A DNA stretch of 64,000 nucleotides from Odoribacter laneus YIT 12061 (GCF_000243215.1 NZ_JH594596.1:1243305-1307304); one strand, 5' to 3'; positions 1 to 8,294 are shown, counted from the first letter of the stretch. Notes: a model not told the origin generated them from the letters alone. Numbers and translations are program-made.

Positions 1-514
1 TTATTTCAGGATAAAGCTTTGTATGATCTGGCACGCAACACTTCCCAGATCATGCAAAAACAATCCCAATACCTCAGTATTACACAGGAAGAAAATAAAC
101 GCCTTTACGAACAGTTGCAACAACTCCTGCAAGCCAGTCAAACAACCAATGAAAATCTCACGACCCTGCTCGAAAAAGGAGTCAGTAACGGAGAAAACCG
201 TTCTCTCAGCGAACCGCCTACACCGGTAATGAAAGAAATCCTGCAGCAATTAATTGCCATCAAAGAGAATATTCACAAAACCGGGACGATACTCCACCCC
301 GACGGAACCGTACAGGCAACGGAATTATTTCAGGATAAGGCTTTGTATGATCTGGCACGCAACACTTCCCAGATCATGCAAAAACAATCTCAATATTTAA
401 GTATTTCCCAGGAAGAAAACCGACGCTTATACGAACGGCTAGAGACCTTGTTAACGGTGACAGAAGCTACCAATAAAAACCTCGAAACACTTTTAGAAAA
501 AGGTATTAACCGTG
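1..514 (+). repeat. 324-bp-period tandem repeat inside the coiled-coil gene
   Basis: Bases 1 to about 190 recur at 325 to about 514. The first ~72 bases of the copies differ at only about four positions; identity then decays gradually at both DNA and protein level. The period of 324 nt is exactly 108 codons, so the duplication keeps the frame. More copies may lie upstream of the window. Confidence 0.85.
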
Positions 515-723
515 GAAATAAAAAAATTACAGCACAGGTGGACGAACTTTCCCAGCTCGTAAAATCTACCGGGGAACAGGTTACGGTTCAAATTAAACAG
601 ATAAACGAAAAACGGGCCAAAGAAGCCAAAGAATTAATGCAATTCACCCAAACCCTGCAAAATATCATAAAAAAACTCAACCAAAGCCACAATGCTCTAT
701 ACAAATCACCTGAAGAACAATAA
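1..723 (+). CDS. Coiled-coil tail of a ZorA/MotA-like or related protein (5' truncated)
   Basis: The frame is open from the first base, so the gene begins before the window and only the last 240 residues are visible. They are hydrophilic, rich in Gln, Glu, Lys and Asn, and look helical or coiled-coil throughout. There is no membrane segment or catalytic motif here. A block of about 62 residues starting LFQDKALYDLARNTSQIMQ occurs twice, 108 codons apart. The stop lies 22 nt before a MotB/OmpA-like gene on the same strand, so the two are probably co-transcribed. In stator pairs such as MotA-MotB, TolQ-TolR and ZorA-ZorB the channel subunit precedes the OmpA partner, and ZorA carries a long cytoplasmic helical tail. 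Calling this ZorA-like rests on that context alone, because the diagnostic membrane domain is outside the window. Confidence 0.5.
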   Translation, partial: LFQDKALYDLARNTSQIMQKQSQYLSITQEENKRLYEQLQQLLQASQTTNENLTTLLEKGVSNGENRSLSEPPTPVMKEILQQLIAIKENIHKTGTILHPDGTVQATELFQDKALYDLARNTSQIMQKQSQYLSISQEENRRLYERLETLLTVTEATNKNLETLLEKGINRGNKKITAQVDELSQLVKSTGEQVTVQIKQINEKRAKEAKELMQFTQTLQNIIKKLNQSHNALYKSPEEQ

Positions 724-745
724 AAATCATCAAAATTTGTAAGCC

Positions 746-1447
746 ATGAACTCCTTTCAGAACAATGAAGAATCTTCTTGGGCAGTCGTTGCCGGAGTCA
801 CATTCGTGCTTATGCTAATTTTTTTATTTATCTCCGTTGGATATATGTCCAACGCCATACAGGATAAAAATAAAATTACAGCAGTTGCCAATAGTTATGA
901 AAAAATTCAGGTCGAGCTGACAAACGACTTACGGGAAGAGTTTTCAGAAAATTTAAAAGAATGGAATGCCAGTTTTGATCCTTCCAATCTTTCCATCCGA
1001 TTCGAATATCCAGAAATTTTATTCAAAGTGGGAAGTGCCGAATTGAACGATAAATTCAAAAACATTCTAACCAGTTTTTTCCCTCGCTTTCTACAAATCA
1101 TAAACGATCCTAAATATAAAAACGATATCGAGGAAATCCGGATTGAAGGGCACACTTCCAGTGAGTGGGAAGGAGAATCCTCTCCCCGACAGGCTTATTT
1201 TAAGAATATGGAACTTTCACAGAACCGGACCCGGAATGTGTTGGAATATCTGCTTTCGAATATCCAGGATGAAGACCTGTTCAATTGGACTAAAAAATAT
1301 GTGACAGCCAATGGGCTCTCTTCCAGCAAACCGATTTTAAACCCTGATGGACAAGAGGATAAAATTCATTCCCGACGCGTAGAATTCCGTATCAAAACCA
1401 ATGCAGAAAAGCAAATTATTAAAATTATTGAACAAACACATCAGTAG
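746..1447 (+). CDS. MotB/ZorB-like OmpA-domain membrane protein
   Basis: This 233-residue protein has one N-terminal membrane helix (about residues 12-33) after a short cytoplasmic tail, a helical linker, and a C-terminal OmpA-like peptidoglycan-binding domain (about 85-220). The OmpA signature is the Gly-His-Thr at 135-137, the N-x-x-L-S-x-x-R motif at 154-161, and the terminal RRVEFRI strand. This layout matches MotB, TolR-like and ZorB stator subunits, which anchor a proton- or sodium-driven motor to peptidoglycan. MotB and ZorB carry an ion-binding Asp a few residues after the helix-start Trp; here the aligned position (about 17) is Gly and the helix has no acidic residue. It sits 22 nt after the coiled-coil gene and 2 nt before the acyltransferase. 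A generic OmpA-family anchor is the alternative. Confidence 0.65.
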   Translation: MNSFQNNEESSWAVVAGVTFVLMLIFLFISVGYMSNAIQDKNKITAVANSYEKIQVELTNDLREEFSENLKEWNASFDPSNLSIRFEYPEILFKVGSAELNDKFKNILTSFFPRFLQIINDPKYKNDIEEIRIEGHTSSEWEGESSPRQAYFKNMELSQNRTRNVLEYLLSNIQDEDLFNWTKKYVTANGLSSSKPILNPDGQEDKIHSRRVEFRIKTNAEKQIIKIIEQTHQ

Positions 1448-1449
1448 CC

Positions 1450-2073
1450 ATGCTTGTCCGTTTAAAAGAAAAAATTAAAAATAACCCTCCGTTAAAAACC
1501 TTTATCCACCGTCTGTTGGTTCATCCTATTAAAACACGCCCTCGTTTCTGGTTACGGTGCTGCCGTTTTTTGTATATCAAACGGGGCAAGGGCACTGTCA
1601 TCTACCGGAATACGCGCAAAGATATCGTTCCCTTCAACGATTTCTATTTAGGCGATCATTCTGTTATCGAAAGTTTTTCTACCCTAAACAATATGGTTGG
1701 TGAAATCCGGATTGGCTCACGTAGCCGGATTGGCTTGGGAAACACAATTATAGGTCCCGTTCACATTGGCAATGATGTCAATCTGGCCCAAGGAGTTGTC
1801 GTCTCCGGCCTCAATCACAATTATGAAGATCCATGCCAAACCATTATTTCTCAAGGAATTGTCACCTCCCTCATTACAATCGAGGATGACGTATGGGTCG
1901 GTGCTAATGCCGTCCTCCTGTCCGGCGTTACAATCGGTCACCATTCTGTCGTGGCTGGAGGAAGCATTGTCACGCATAATTTTCCTCCTTACAGTGTCGT
2001 GGCCGGCAATCCGGCCAAGGTCATCAAATATTACGACCCCCAGCAAAACAAATGGGTAAAACCAAAAGCTTAA
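1450..2073 (+). CDS. Hexapeptide-repeat (LbH) acyltransferase
   Basis: This 207-residue protein has a basic N-terminal third and then a left-handed parallel beta-helix region (about residues 75-195) with repeats such as IGSRSRIGLGNTIIGPVHIG. It ends in the family signature VVAGNPAKVIKYY. The motif GLNHNYEDP supplies the His expected as catalytic base in CAT/WbbJ/VatD-type O-acetyltransferases, which move an acetyl group from acetyl-CoA to sugars or other acceptors. Its start is 2 nt after the MotB-like stop, so it belongs to that operon, although the next genes on the opposite strand are for glycan synthesis. Its substrate cannot be read from sequence. It may acetylate a surface glycan or be an accessory of the upstream pair. 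Confidence 0.85.
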   Translation: MLVRLKEKIKNNPPLKTFIHRLLVHPIKTRPRFWLRCCRFLYIKRGKGTVIYRNTRKDIVPFNDFYLGDHSVIESFSTLNNMVGEIRIGSRSRIGLGNTIIGPVHIGNDVNLAQGVVVSGLNHNYEDPCQTIISQGIVTSLITIEDDVWVGANAVLLSGVTIGHHSVVAGGSIVTHNFPPYSVVAGNPAKVIKYYDPQQNKWVKPKA

Positions 2074-2084
2074 AGACTTTCTGT

Positions 2085-3014
2085 TCACCCTTTTTTCAAT
2101 TGCTTAAAAAGAAATAGAGCAAAATTCCGGAATCGTATCTGTTTTACATATCTTTTCCGAAAACAGAATAACAAAAAAATCATCTTTTCCTGAAAGGATA
2201 AAGGCCATGCTATACTTAAAAACGCATTTAAAGTGATAGCCCGATGCTTATCTATCAAAGCTTTGATATCATCTTTCTGAGTCAAGGCAAATAAAGACAA
2301 TTGCTCAAAAACAGTTTGATAACCGATACGATTTTTTCGGCTTATCTTTTTAGTCATTGTCGAAGCAGGACGAATACGACGTCTAAAAAATGAATTCTTG
2401 ATATATCCCATTTGGATAGCATGGAGATAGACCATTACTGTAAACAATTGATCCTCATGTATAATACCACTGTAAAAAACAGGGCTCCATCGTTTTAATA
2501 AAGAAGCACGCAGCAACAACATACAGGGAGAAACACAAAATTGATTTGTATCCAACAAAAAATTCATCAATTCTATTCCCCCGTATACCCGGTCTTCCAA
2601 ATCCTTATAATGATAATTAAAAGAAAAACGGGTTTCCTTGTCTTCGGTCAGCACCTCAGCTTCAAATATAACGGCATTCAAATCTTCCTCTTCGCACTTA
2701 CGGTAACAACATTCTAAAGCATCAGCAGCTAATACATCATCACTATCCATAAAATAAACATATTTGCCTGTGATATATCGAAGACCTATATTACGAGCAA
2801 CAGCTTGTCCCTCATTCGAGGCTTGCTTATAAAATTTTATACGGGAATCAGTTGAAGCCAATTGTGAGACGATTTCGCAACTATTGTCAGTCGACCCGTC
2901 ATCCACAACAATAATTTCGATATCACGCAAAGTCTGATTTAGAATGCTATTCAATGCTTCTGCCACATATAATCCGGTATTATATACCGGCATAACTACA
3001 CTCACCTTCGTCAT
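2085..3014 (-). CDS. Family 2 glycosyltransferase
   Basis: A GT-A fold glycosyltransferase of 309 residues. The N-terminus VSVVMPVYNTGLYVAEALNS is the classic GT2 nucleotide-binding start, VVDDGSTDNS follows at about 37-45, and the metal-binding D-S-D-D motif is at residues 90-93. The C-terminal third is basic and partly hydrophobic, typical of enzymes that work on lipid-linked acceptors at the inner face of the membrane. It is the last gene of a minus-strand trio, 10 nt after the pyruvyltransferase. It most likely adds one sugar to a capsule or O-antigen-like repeat unit; donor and acceptor are unknown. Confidence 0.9.
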   Translation of the reverse strand: MTKVSVVMPVYNTGLYVAEALNSILNQTLRDIEIIVVDDGSTDNSCEIVSQLASTDSRIKFYKQASNEGQAVARNIGLRYITGKYVYFMDSDDVLAADALECCYRKCEEEDLNAVIFEAEVLTEDKETRFSFNYHYKDLEDRVYGGIELMNFLLDTNQFCVSPCMLLLRASLLKRWSPVFYSGIIHEDQLFTVMVYLHAIQMGYIKNSFFRRRIRPASTMTKKISRKNRIGYQTVFEQLSLFALTQKDDIKALIDKHRAITLNAFLSIAWPLSFQEKMIFLLFCFRKRYVKQIRFRNFALFLFKQLKKG

Positions 3015-3024
3015 CTCAAAAATT

Positions 3025-3906
3025 TCAAAAAGGACAAACAGCCAACAATTTCTCGGAATCGAACAAAATGGGAGACCAGTTTTTACGGAATTCCAATAAT
3101 TCTTCCAAAGGATAAAAACGTTCTAACTTTATTGGCTTACTCCTCTCCTTTCCTACAGAAAGATAATAATCATTAAACTTAAAACTTTTATCGATATCGT
3201 CGCTAAACTCTACCCAACAATTGGGAATGCCGTAAGCATCAGAAAGAATAATTCCATGTAAAGAGCTGGATAATATAAATTCACATTCATTTACCCGATC
3301 GATAAAGGAAGACCAGCTCCCATAATTCTGGATATCGAACACATATACTTCCTTCATTTTTCTGTAATTATCCAGCCAAGTTTTCGCTTTATCGCAATAA
3401 TGAGGAATAATCCCCAATTTATATTTCTTTTCCACTAAAGGTTTATAAAATCTGGGAAACAATAAAGCCGGATCACCGTAAATTTCAGGACAGTCAACCC
3501 CTTGTTCCAATAAAAATTTTCTCGTCAATGGTCCCCGGACAGCACATACCTTCATGGGCTTTTCCTGCAACTTCATCTTCGGCGAAATAGCCCCGCTTCC
3601 CCAAATTATTCCTTGTTTATTACTCAATTGGGCCACAATACTTCCAATACATAAATAATTTATCCGCTTTCCCGAGAAAAGGGTAAAACGCCTCGGTACA
3701 ACTTTTTTACCGGAAATGAGTTCCGGAAGAATGAGATTTACATCGTCTCCCCAATTATAACGTCCCAACAACGACTGAGGAGGACACCAAAAATGGACCA
3801 ATACAATATTTTTACAAAATAAATCCCGACAGGTATATTTCCCTATATATAAAGGATTCGCAAACAAGCGTTTATAAACTTTAAATAGAATAGCTGCTAC
3901 CTTCAT
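3025..3906 (-). CDS. Polysaccharide pyruvyl transferase family protein
   Basis: This 293-residue protein matches the polysaccharide pyruvyl transferase family (CsaB/WcaK/EpsO type). Visible landmarks are NWGDDVN near residue 52, the WGSGAISP segment, AVRGPLTRKFLLEQGV followed by YGDPALLFP in the middle, and the SSSLHGIILSDAYGIP motif toward the C-terminus with the conserved S-x-H-G. Such enzymes move pyruvate from phosphoenolpyruvate to a sugar as a ketal, adding negative charge to exopolysaccharide or cell-wall glycan. Its start overlaps the flippase stop by 4 nt (ATGA), so the two are translationally coupled. Pyruvylation of the glycan exported by that flippase is a reasonable inference. 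Confidence 0.85.
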   Translation of the reverse strand: MKVAAILFKVYKRLFANPLYIGKYTCRDLFCKNIVLVHFWCPPQSLLGRYNWGDDVNLILPELISGKKVVPRRFTLFSGKRINYLCIGSIVAQLSNKQGIIWGSGAISPKMKLQEKPMKVCAVRGPLTRKFLLEQGVDCPEIYGDPALLFPRFYKPLVEKKYKLGIIPHYCDKAKTWLDNYRKMKEVYVFDIQNYGSWSSFIDRVNECEFILSSSLHGIILSDAYGIPNCWVEFSDDIDKSFKFNDYYLSVGKERSKPIKLERFYPLEELLEFRKNWSPILFDSEKLLAVCPF

Positions 3907-5426
3907 TTCATTATTTTTTGCTTGATTTTATGGAAAGGCTGAGCGATTAACATCCGTTCTTCAGTATTTAAACTAAATTTATACAATATCCCCAAATAGA
4001 AAAGACTAAATACCGCCACTCCTGCCATGAGCCCTCCCCAGGACTGGACATCTCTTATATTTAATAAATAAAGAGTTGGAAAAGGCAGCCAGCAAATTGG
4101 CAACATCATCCGTAAAATTTCCTTCCAAAAACGGATCACGTCCAGATGAATAACTTTACAATAATAAACATTCATAACGATCCCATGTCCTAACAGTAAA
4201 CACAAGGAAGTAACAATGGCGCATCCTATTCCCCCGTATTGTTTCGTGATCGGGATCGAAAAAACTAAGCTCAAAATAGCTATACCCAAATATAAGTAAG
4301 CCCGGAATTTCAATTGAGCCTTAGCTTGCAAAATAGTATATCCTAAACTCTGCAAAAGAGGAATACTTAAAGGTAGCATCAAAATCAAAGCTATACTATA
4401 AGAAGAAGAATAATCCTCCCCGGCCCAACAATAAATAAACAATTTTCCAAAGGCAATAAAGCCAAACATAATAAATCCCAATACAATAAATTGAATCCTT
4501 CCCACCCGAATAAATAAATCTGACAATCTGCTCTCCGGGATATCACAGGCAATCATGGAGGTCACCTTCGGTAAAAAAAGAGTCGAAAGAGTATTGGCAA
4601 AACTCATATAATATCCTTTTAGTTGTATGGCGACTGCATAAATCGCAACGGCTATAGTTCCCGTATAAATCCCCAATATAAATTGCCCCGTACTCCAGTA
4701 AAGTTTATCGATAATACTCCCTATAAAAATGAAAAAGGAATAACCACAAACTTCTTTGAATAACTTTTTGTCCCACTTATCAAAATGAATTTTAATTTTA
4801 AGCTTCGAAATACAAAACCAACAATTTATTCCCAATACACACAAATTCATTATCGTCATAATAACAATCATCGCCACAGCTTTGTACCCCAATAATAAAA
4901 TAATAATCATAATGCACGGCTGTAATACAATCCGTACAATATTAATTAATTGCTGCCATACAAAACATTGATAAGCCGTAATAATTGAACCTGAAATCCC
5001 AAAAACAAAAGAAACAGCCAGATTTACAACCATTAGTAAAACCATAATCTGCATCTGGTGTAATTGTCCAATATCCATGGTTTTACTAAATAATGTATCC
5101 ACATTAAAATATAAAACCGTACCTGCACTTAAAGTAATAAGCCCTATGATCCCATAAAACAGAACAAACATACCAAATAAAGCCCATTGCTTTTCTTCTT
5201 TATTTTCTGCACGGTATTGAGCGGTATAACGAACGATCGCATTTCCAAACCCCATATCCAGAATAGTCAAATAACCGACGACCGAAGCTGCCAAAGAAAA
5301 CATCCCATATTCCGATTGGCCCAACATCCGCAACATGAAAGGAGTATATAATATACCTACAATATTAGATAAGCCTATAGACAGATAAGATAAAACTGCA
5401 CCGGCCTTAATTTGATTAACAGCCAT
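3903..5426 (-). CDS. Oligosaccharide flippase (Wzx/MOP superfamily)
   Basis: A highly hydrophobic 507-residue protein with about 12-14 predicted membrane helices spread along its length and a starting segment typical of polysaccharide biosynthesis flippases (GAVLSYLSIGLSNIVGILYTP). These proteins of the MOP superfamily move undecaprenyl-linked repeat units to the periplasmic face. It is the first gene of the minus-strand trio with the pyruvyltransferase and GT2. A TAnnTTTG box lies 34-41 nt upstream of the start. No Wzy-type polymerase is visible next to it, so the cluster is incomplete as a Wzx/Wzy locus or uses a polymerase elsewhere. Confidence 0.88.
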   Translation of the reverse strand: MAVNQIKAGAVLSYLSIGLSNIVGILYTPFMLRMLGQSEYGMFSLAASVVGYLTILDMGFGNAIVRYTAQYRAENKEEKQWALFGMFVLFYGIIGLITLSAGTVLYFNVDTLFSKTMDIGQLHQMQIMVLLMVVNLAVSFVFGISGSIITAYQCFVWQQLINIVRIVLQPCIMIIILLLGYKAVAMIVIMTIMNLCVLGINCWFCISKLKIKIHFDKWDKKLFKEVCGYSFFIFIGSIIDKLYWSTGQFILGIYTGTIAVAIYAVAIQLKGYYMSFANTLSTLFLPKVTSMIACDIPESRLSDLFIRVGRIQFIVLGFIMFGFIAFGKLFIYCWAGEDYSSSYSIALILMLPLSIPLLQSLGYTILQAKAQLKFRAYLYLGIAILSLVFSIPITKQYGGIGCAIVTSLCLLLGHGIVMNVYYCKVIHLDVIRFWKEILRMMLPICWLPFPTLYLLNIRDVQSWGGLMAGVAVFSLFYLGILYKFSLNTEERMLIAQPFHKIKQKIMK

Positions 5427-5459
5427 TAATATACTCCTTTTAATAAAAATATTAAGTTA

Positions 5460-5467
5460 CAAAGGTA
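5460..5467 (-). promoter_or_regulatory. Bacteroidota -7 box for the flippase operon
   Basis: Read on the minus strand this is TACCTTTG, a match to the TAnnTTTG -7 consensus, 34 nt before the flippase ATG. I see no clear -33 TTTG at the usual spacing. Confidence 0.5.
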
Positions 5468-5507
5468 TCATTTTTAAATAAAAAGAAGAGAGATGGCGGA
5501 AAATATA

Positions 5508-5515
5508 TAACTTTG
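5508..5515 (+). promoter_or_regulatory. Bacteroidota -7 box for the glycosyltransferase gene
   Basis: TAACTTTG matches TAnnTTTG and ends 19 nt before the ATG at 5535, giving a very short leader. It is back to back with the minus-strand box at 5460-5467. No good -33 element is seen. Confidence 0.5.
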
Positions 5516-5534
5516 TTTCCTAATCCCTAAAGCA

Positions 5535-6650
5535 ATGAAAGCACTTTTTCTGATCTTTCACGATTTCGATCCGGCAAATGGTATCAGTAAAAAAATACAG
5601 TCACAAATCCGTGCCTTACAAGCGAACGGACTGGAAACTGATCTTTGCTATCTACAGGAGAATACTTTCGTCAAGCGCCGTATCGTAAACAATCAAGTAA
5701 TTGCCGACTACGGAACAACCCTTAAAGGAAAAATCAGGAAACGAGTGGAATACGATTCCATTACCGATTATGTCATCCGTCAGCATATAGACCTGGTCTA
5801 TATGCGTTCAAATCACAATGCTAATCCATTTACAATTCGAATGCTTCGCCGGATGAAAAAAGCAGGTACTCGTGTCGTCATGGAAATTCCCACTTATCCC
5901 TACGATCAGGAATACATCGAGCCTTTTATGAAAGCGGAATTATTTATTGACCGTTGTTTCAGGAAAAGAATGGCTCGCTTCTTAGAAGCTATTGTGACTT
6001 TTTCGGATTATAAAATTATATTCGGAGTACCTACCATACAGATTTCCAATGGCATCGATTTTGCAGAAATTCCCCTCAAAACACATCTCAACGATACAAC
6101 CCACGAACTGCACCTTATCGGGGTGGCCGAAATTCACTATTGGCACGGTTACGATCGACTCATCCGTGGACTAGCGGTATACTACGAGCATCCCCAAACT
6201 TATAAAATATATTTTCATATTGTGGGGGAAATGAGCGGCCAACGGGAACAAGACGAAATTCTGCCCCTGATCGCAACATACCATTTAGAACCCTATATCA
6301 TTTTTCACGGCAAACAATCCGGCCAAACGCTTGATCAAGTGTTCAACCAATGTGATTTCGGAATTGGCAGCCTGGGCCGACATCGTTCCGGCATCGACAA
6401 AATCAAAACCCTGAAAAACCGGGAATATGCCGCCCGTGGTATCCCTTTTATTTATTCCGAAACAGATGAAGATTTTGAGCAAATGCCTTATGTACTTAAA
6501 GCACCAGCAGACGAATCTCCTATAGACATAAAAAAAATGATAGACTTTCATTCTACTTTAGAAATGTCTCCCCAAGAAATCCGCGATTCGGTCAGTTCCC
6601 TCTCTTGGAAAGAACAGATGCGGAAAGTAATTCAACAAATCTTTACTTAA
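5535..6650 (+). CDS. Family 4-like glycosyltransferase
   Basis: This 371-residue protein has a GT-B layout. The N-terminal Rossmann half begins MKALFLIFHDFDPANGISKK, a glycine-containing first loop typical of GT4 enzymes. The C-terminal half contains LIGVAEIHYWHGYDRLIRG and the stretch IIFHGKQSGQTLDQVFNQCDFGIGSL, which aligns with the nucleotide-sugar-binding part of the fold. The usual E-x7-E motif is degenerate (KNREYAARGIPFIYSE). No membrane segment is seen, so it should act at the cytoplasmic face. Its last 8 nt overlap the 3' end of the converging lipoprotein gene. Donor and acceptor are unknown. Confidence 0.82.
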   Translation: MKALFLIFHDFDPANGISKKIQSQIRALQANGLETDLCYLQENTFVKRRIVNNQVIADYGTTLKGKIRKRVEYDSITDYVIRQHIDLVYMRSNHNANPFTIRMLRRMKKAGTRVVMEIPTYPYDQEYIEPFMKAELFIDRCFRKRMARFLEAIVTFSDYKIIFGVPTIQISNGIDFAEIPLKTHLNDTTHELHLIGVAEIHYWHGYDRLIRGLAVYYEHPQTYKIYFHIVGEMSGQREQDEILPLIATYHLEPYIIFHGKQSGQTLDQVFNQCDFGIGSLGRHRSGIDKIKTLKNREYAARGIPFIYSETDEDFEQMPYVLKAPADESPIDIKKMIDFHSTLEMSPQEIRDSVSSLSWKEQMRKVIQQIFT

Positions 6651-8058
6651 TTCGCTTTAATAAAGCTTCTTTTTGAGGAGAATTCTTTAATAATGCTGTA
6701 AAATATACCGCATCCCGGCGATTGATTTCCGTCGGAAATTTTTCATACTGCTCGACAAAATGCGTAGCATGTTCAACCAACTTTTTCCGGCAATCTATAT
6801 GAAACATCGTTCCTTGCCCATAACTCGCATAAGACAAACCTTTTACATTATCGTCGGCAGATACCGATAAAATAGCCGATTCTGGCATGCCTTCCAAGTT
6901 CAAGGTTACCGAAGGATAATAAAAATTCTCTTCTGCCGGTAGTGTAACAATTAGCTTTAAAGTATGTTCATCAACGACAACTTTTTTAATAATTCCATGT
7001 ATCCGATAATAATTGTATTCATAATACTCCTCCAAGCTGGTAAACCACAACGAATCATCTCCATCTTTTCCATATTGATCATTCAACCACAAAAAGAATT
7101 CAACCCACTCTGTACCTGTACCATGCACTCCAACACACACAGCTTCCCGCTCTTCTTTTGCTAATTTTAATTGTGATTCTATAAACTCCTTGGTAGCCGC
7201 AATCTCAGAAAAATTACGATTTAACACAACTCCCCTCAAATCCTTTTTAACTTGAAAAGGAAATAATTTCTCCGCTTGCGTTTGAGCCGTCATTATCTGT
7301 ATCGGAGCATACCTTTGAGCAGCCGTAATATAAGTCTTATTACCATTAGGTTCCGCCAGCACTTTAGATCTTCGTCCAGATAAATATTTTAAAATACTAT
7401 CCTGCGCAGAAGCATAATGTACAAGAACAGAATCTGCTACATTGACAGCTTCTGTATTAACATCATGAAAAGCGATGCCTGTTCCGTAATTTACCATTTC
7501 TCTCACATTGTCCCACACCAAACCAGATTTCATGAAAAAACGATAATAATTTTGAGAAAAACCAGATGATACAACCGTCTTGGCATTCATAAAATCCCAT
7601 TCCGGTGCTAAGGTAGTTGTAAAATTAAATCTCACTTCATTCCCAGCACCATCCGTTGAACCGAGAGTTTTTCCCAGCGTATAAACATCAGGAGGGAGAT
7701 CGTCATTCAAATATTGACGGACATCATAATAATATTTTTTAGACAATGGCCTTCCATTTAGGGCTGCCCAAGTACAACAATAAGCAGCCTGCTTACAATC
7801 GTCCTGAGATAAAATAAATAACCAGGATTTATTATATTTCAATGGAGGTATCTCAACTTTTACTTGTTCCATATTTATACCTGCCTTGGTTTGTATAACC
7901 ATTTCAACCGTTACACCCTGGTTCTCACTTGAAAAGGGATATGTATATAAAGGTTCTTCTATTACATCTTTCTTCTCCTGATATAAATTCCTATGTTTTA
8001 AACACGAACTAAACAAGAAAACAACAACAATAAGCACAAGTATCTGAAACTTTTTCAT
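6643..8058 (-). CDS. Lipoprotein with polysaccharide-deacetylase-like features
   Basis: This 471-residue protein begins with a lipoprotein signal ending LFSSC, Cys19 being the lipidation site, so it is exported and membrane-anchored. Several blocks look like degenerate NodB (carbohydrate esterase 4) motifs: ILSQDDC at about 82-88 in place of TFDDG, GIAFHDVNTE with His198 in place of the HTxxH motif, LAEPNGN at about 234-240 resembling the RxPYG block, and a late VHGTGTEW containing His312. The family match is my reading of spaced motifs, not a clear full-length assignment. Its position among glycosyltransferases supports a role in trimming or modifying a surface glycan. It may instead be an inactive or unrelated fold. 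Confidence 0.5.
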   Translation of the reverse strand: MKKFQILVLIVVVFLFSSCLKHRNLYQEKKDVIEEPLYTYPFSSENQGVTVEMVIQTKAGINMEQVKVEIPPLKYNKSWLFILSQDDCKQAAYCCTWAALNGRPLSKKYYYDVRQYLNDDLPPDVYTLGKTLGSTDGAGNEVRFNFTTTLAPEWDFMNAKTVVSSGFSQNYYRFFMKSGLVWDNVREMVNYGTGIAFHDVNTEAVNVADSVLVHYASAQDSILKYLSGRRSKVLAEPNGNKTYITAAQRYAPIQIMTAQTQAEKLFPFQVKKDLRGVVLNRNFSEIAATKEFIESQLKLAKEEREAVCVGVHGTGTEWVEFFLWLNDQYGKDGDDSLWFTSLEEYYEYNYYRIHGIIKKVVVDEHTLKLIVTLPAEENFYYPSVTLNLEGMPESAILSVSADDNVKGLSYASYGQGTMFHIDCRKKLVEHATHFVEQYEKFPTEINRRDAVYFTALLKNSPQKEALLKRIK

Positions 8059-8080
8059 ATAAAAACATTTTATCTTCCTA

Positions 8081-8244
8081 TTAAATGGAGGTTTATTTTT
8101 GAATCAAACCAACGTTACTAAATTTAAGCTAACGGATTCGGCTAAACAGGTAAATGCCTAAGCATAAAATGTTAAAAGAAATTTGAGAATTATTATTATT
8201 TTTCTTTCCTTTGTAAAAAATAACCAAAATAAACCTCCCTTTAA
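8081..8244. repeat. 164-bp segment bounded by 19-bp inverted repeats
   Basis: Bases 8081-8099 (TTAAATGGAGGTTTATTTT) and 8226-8244 are inverted copies with one mismatch, 126 bp apart. TTAA is present at both outer ends. The segment has no open frame and lies in the divergent intergenic region between the lipoprotein and a GT4 gene. It could be a miniature inverted-repeat element with TTAA target duplication, or a pair of protein-binding sites serving both genes. Confidence 0.5.
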
Positions 8245-8294
8245 AAAGTCAGATGTTTTCTTTTTAAGGTTGAAAATACTTATTCCCTCTGCAT

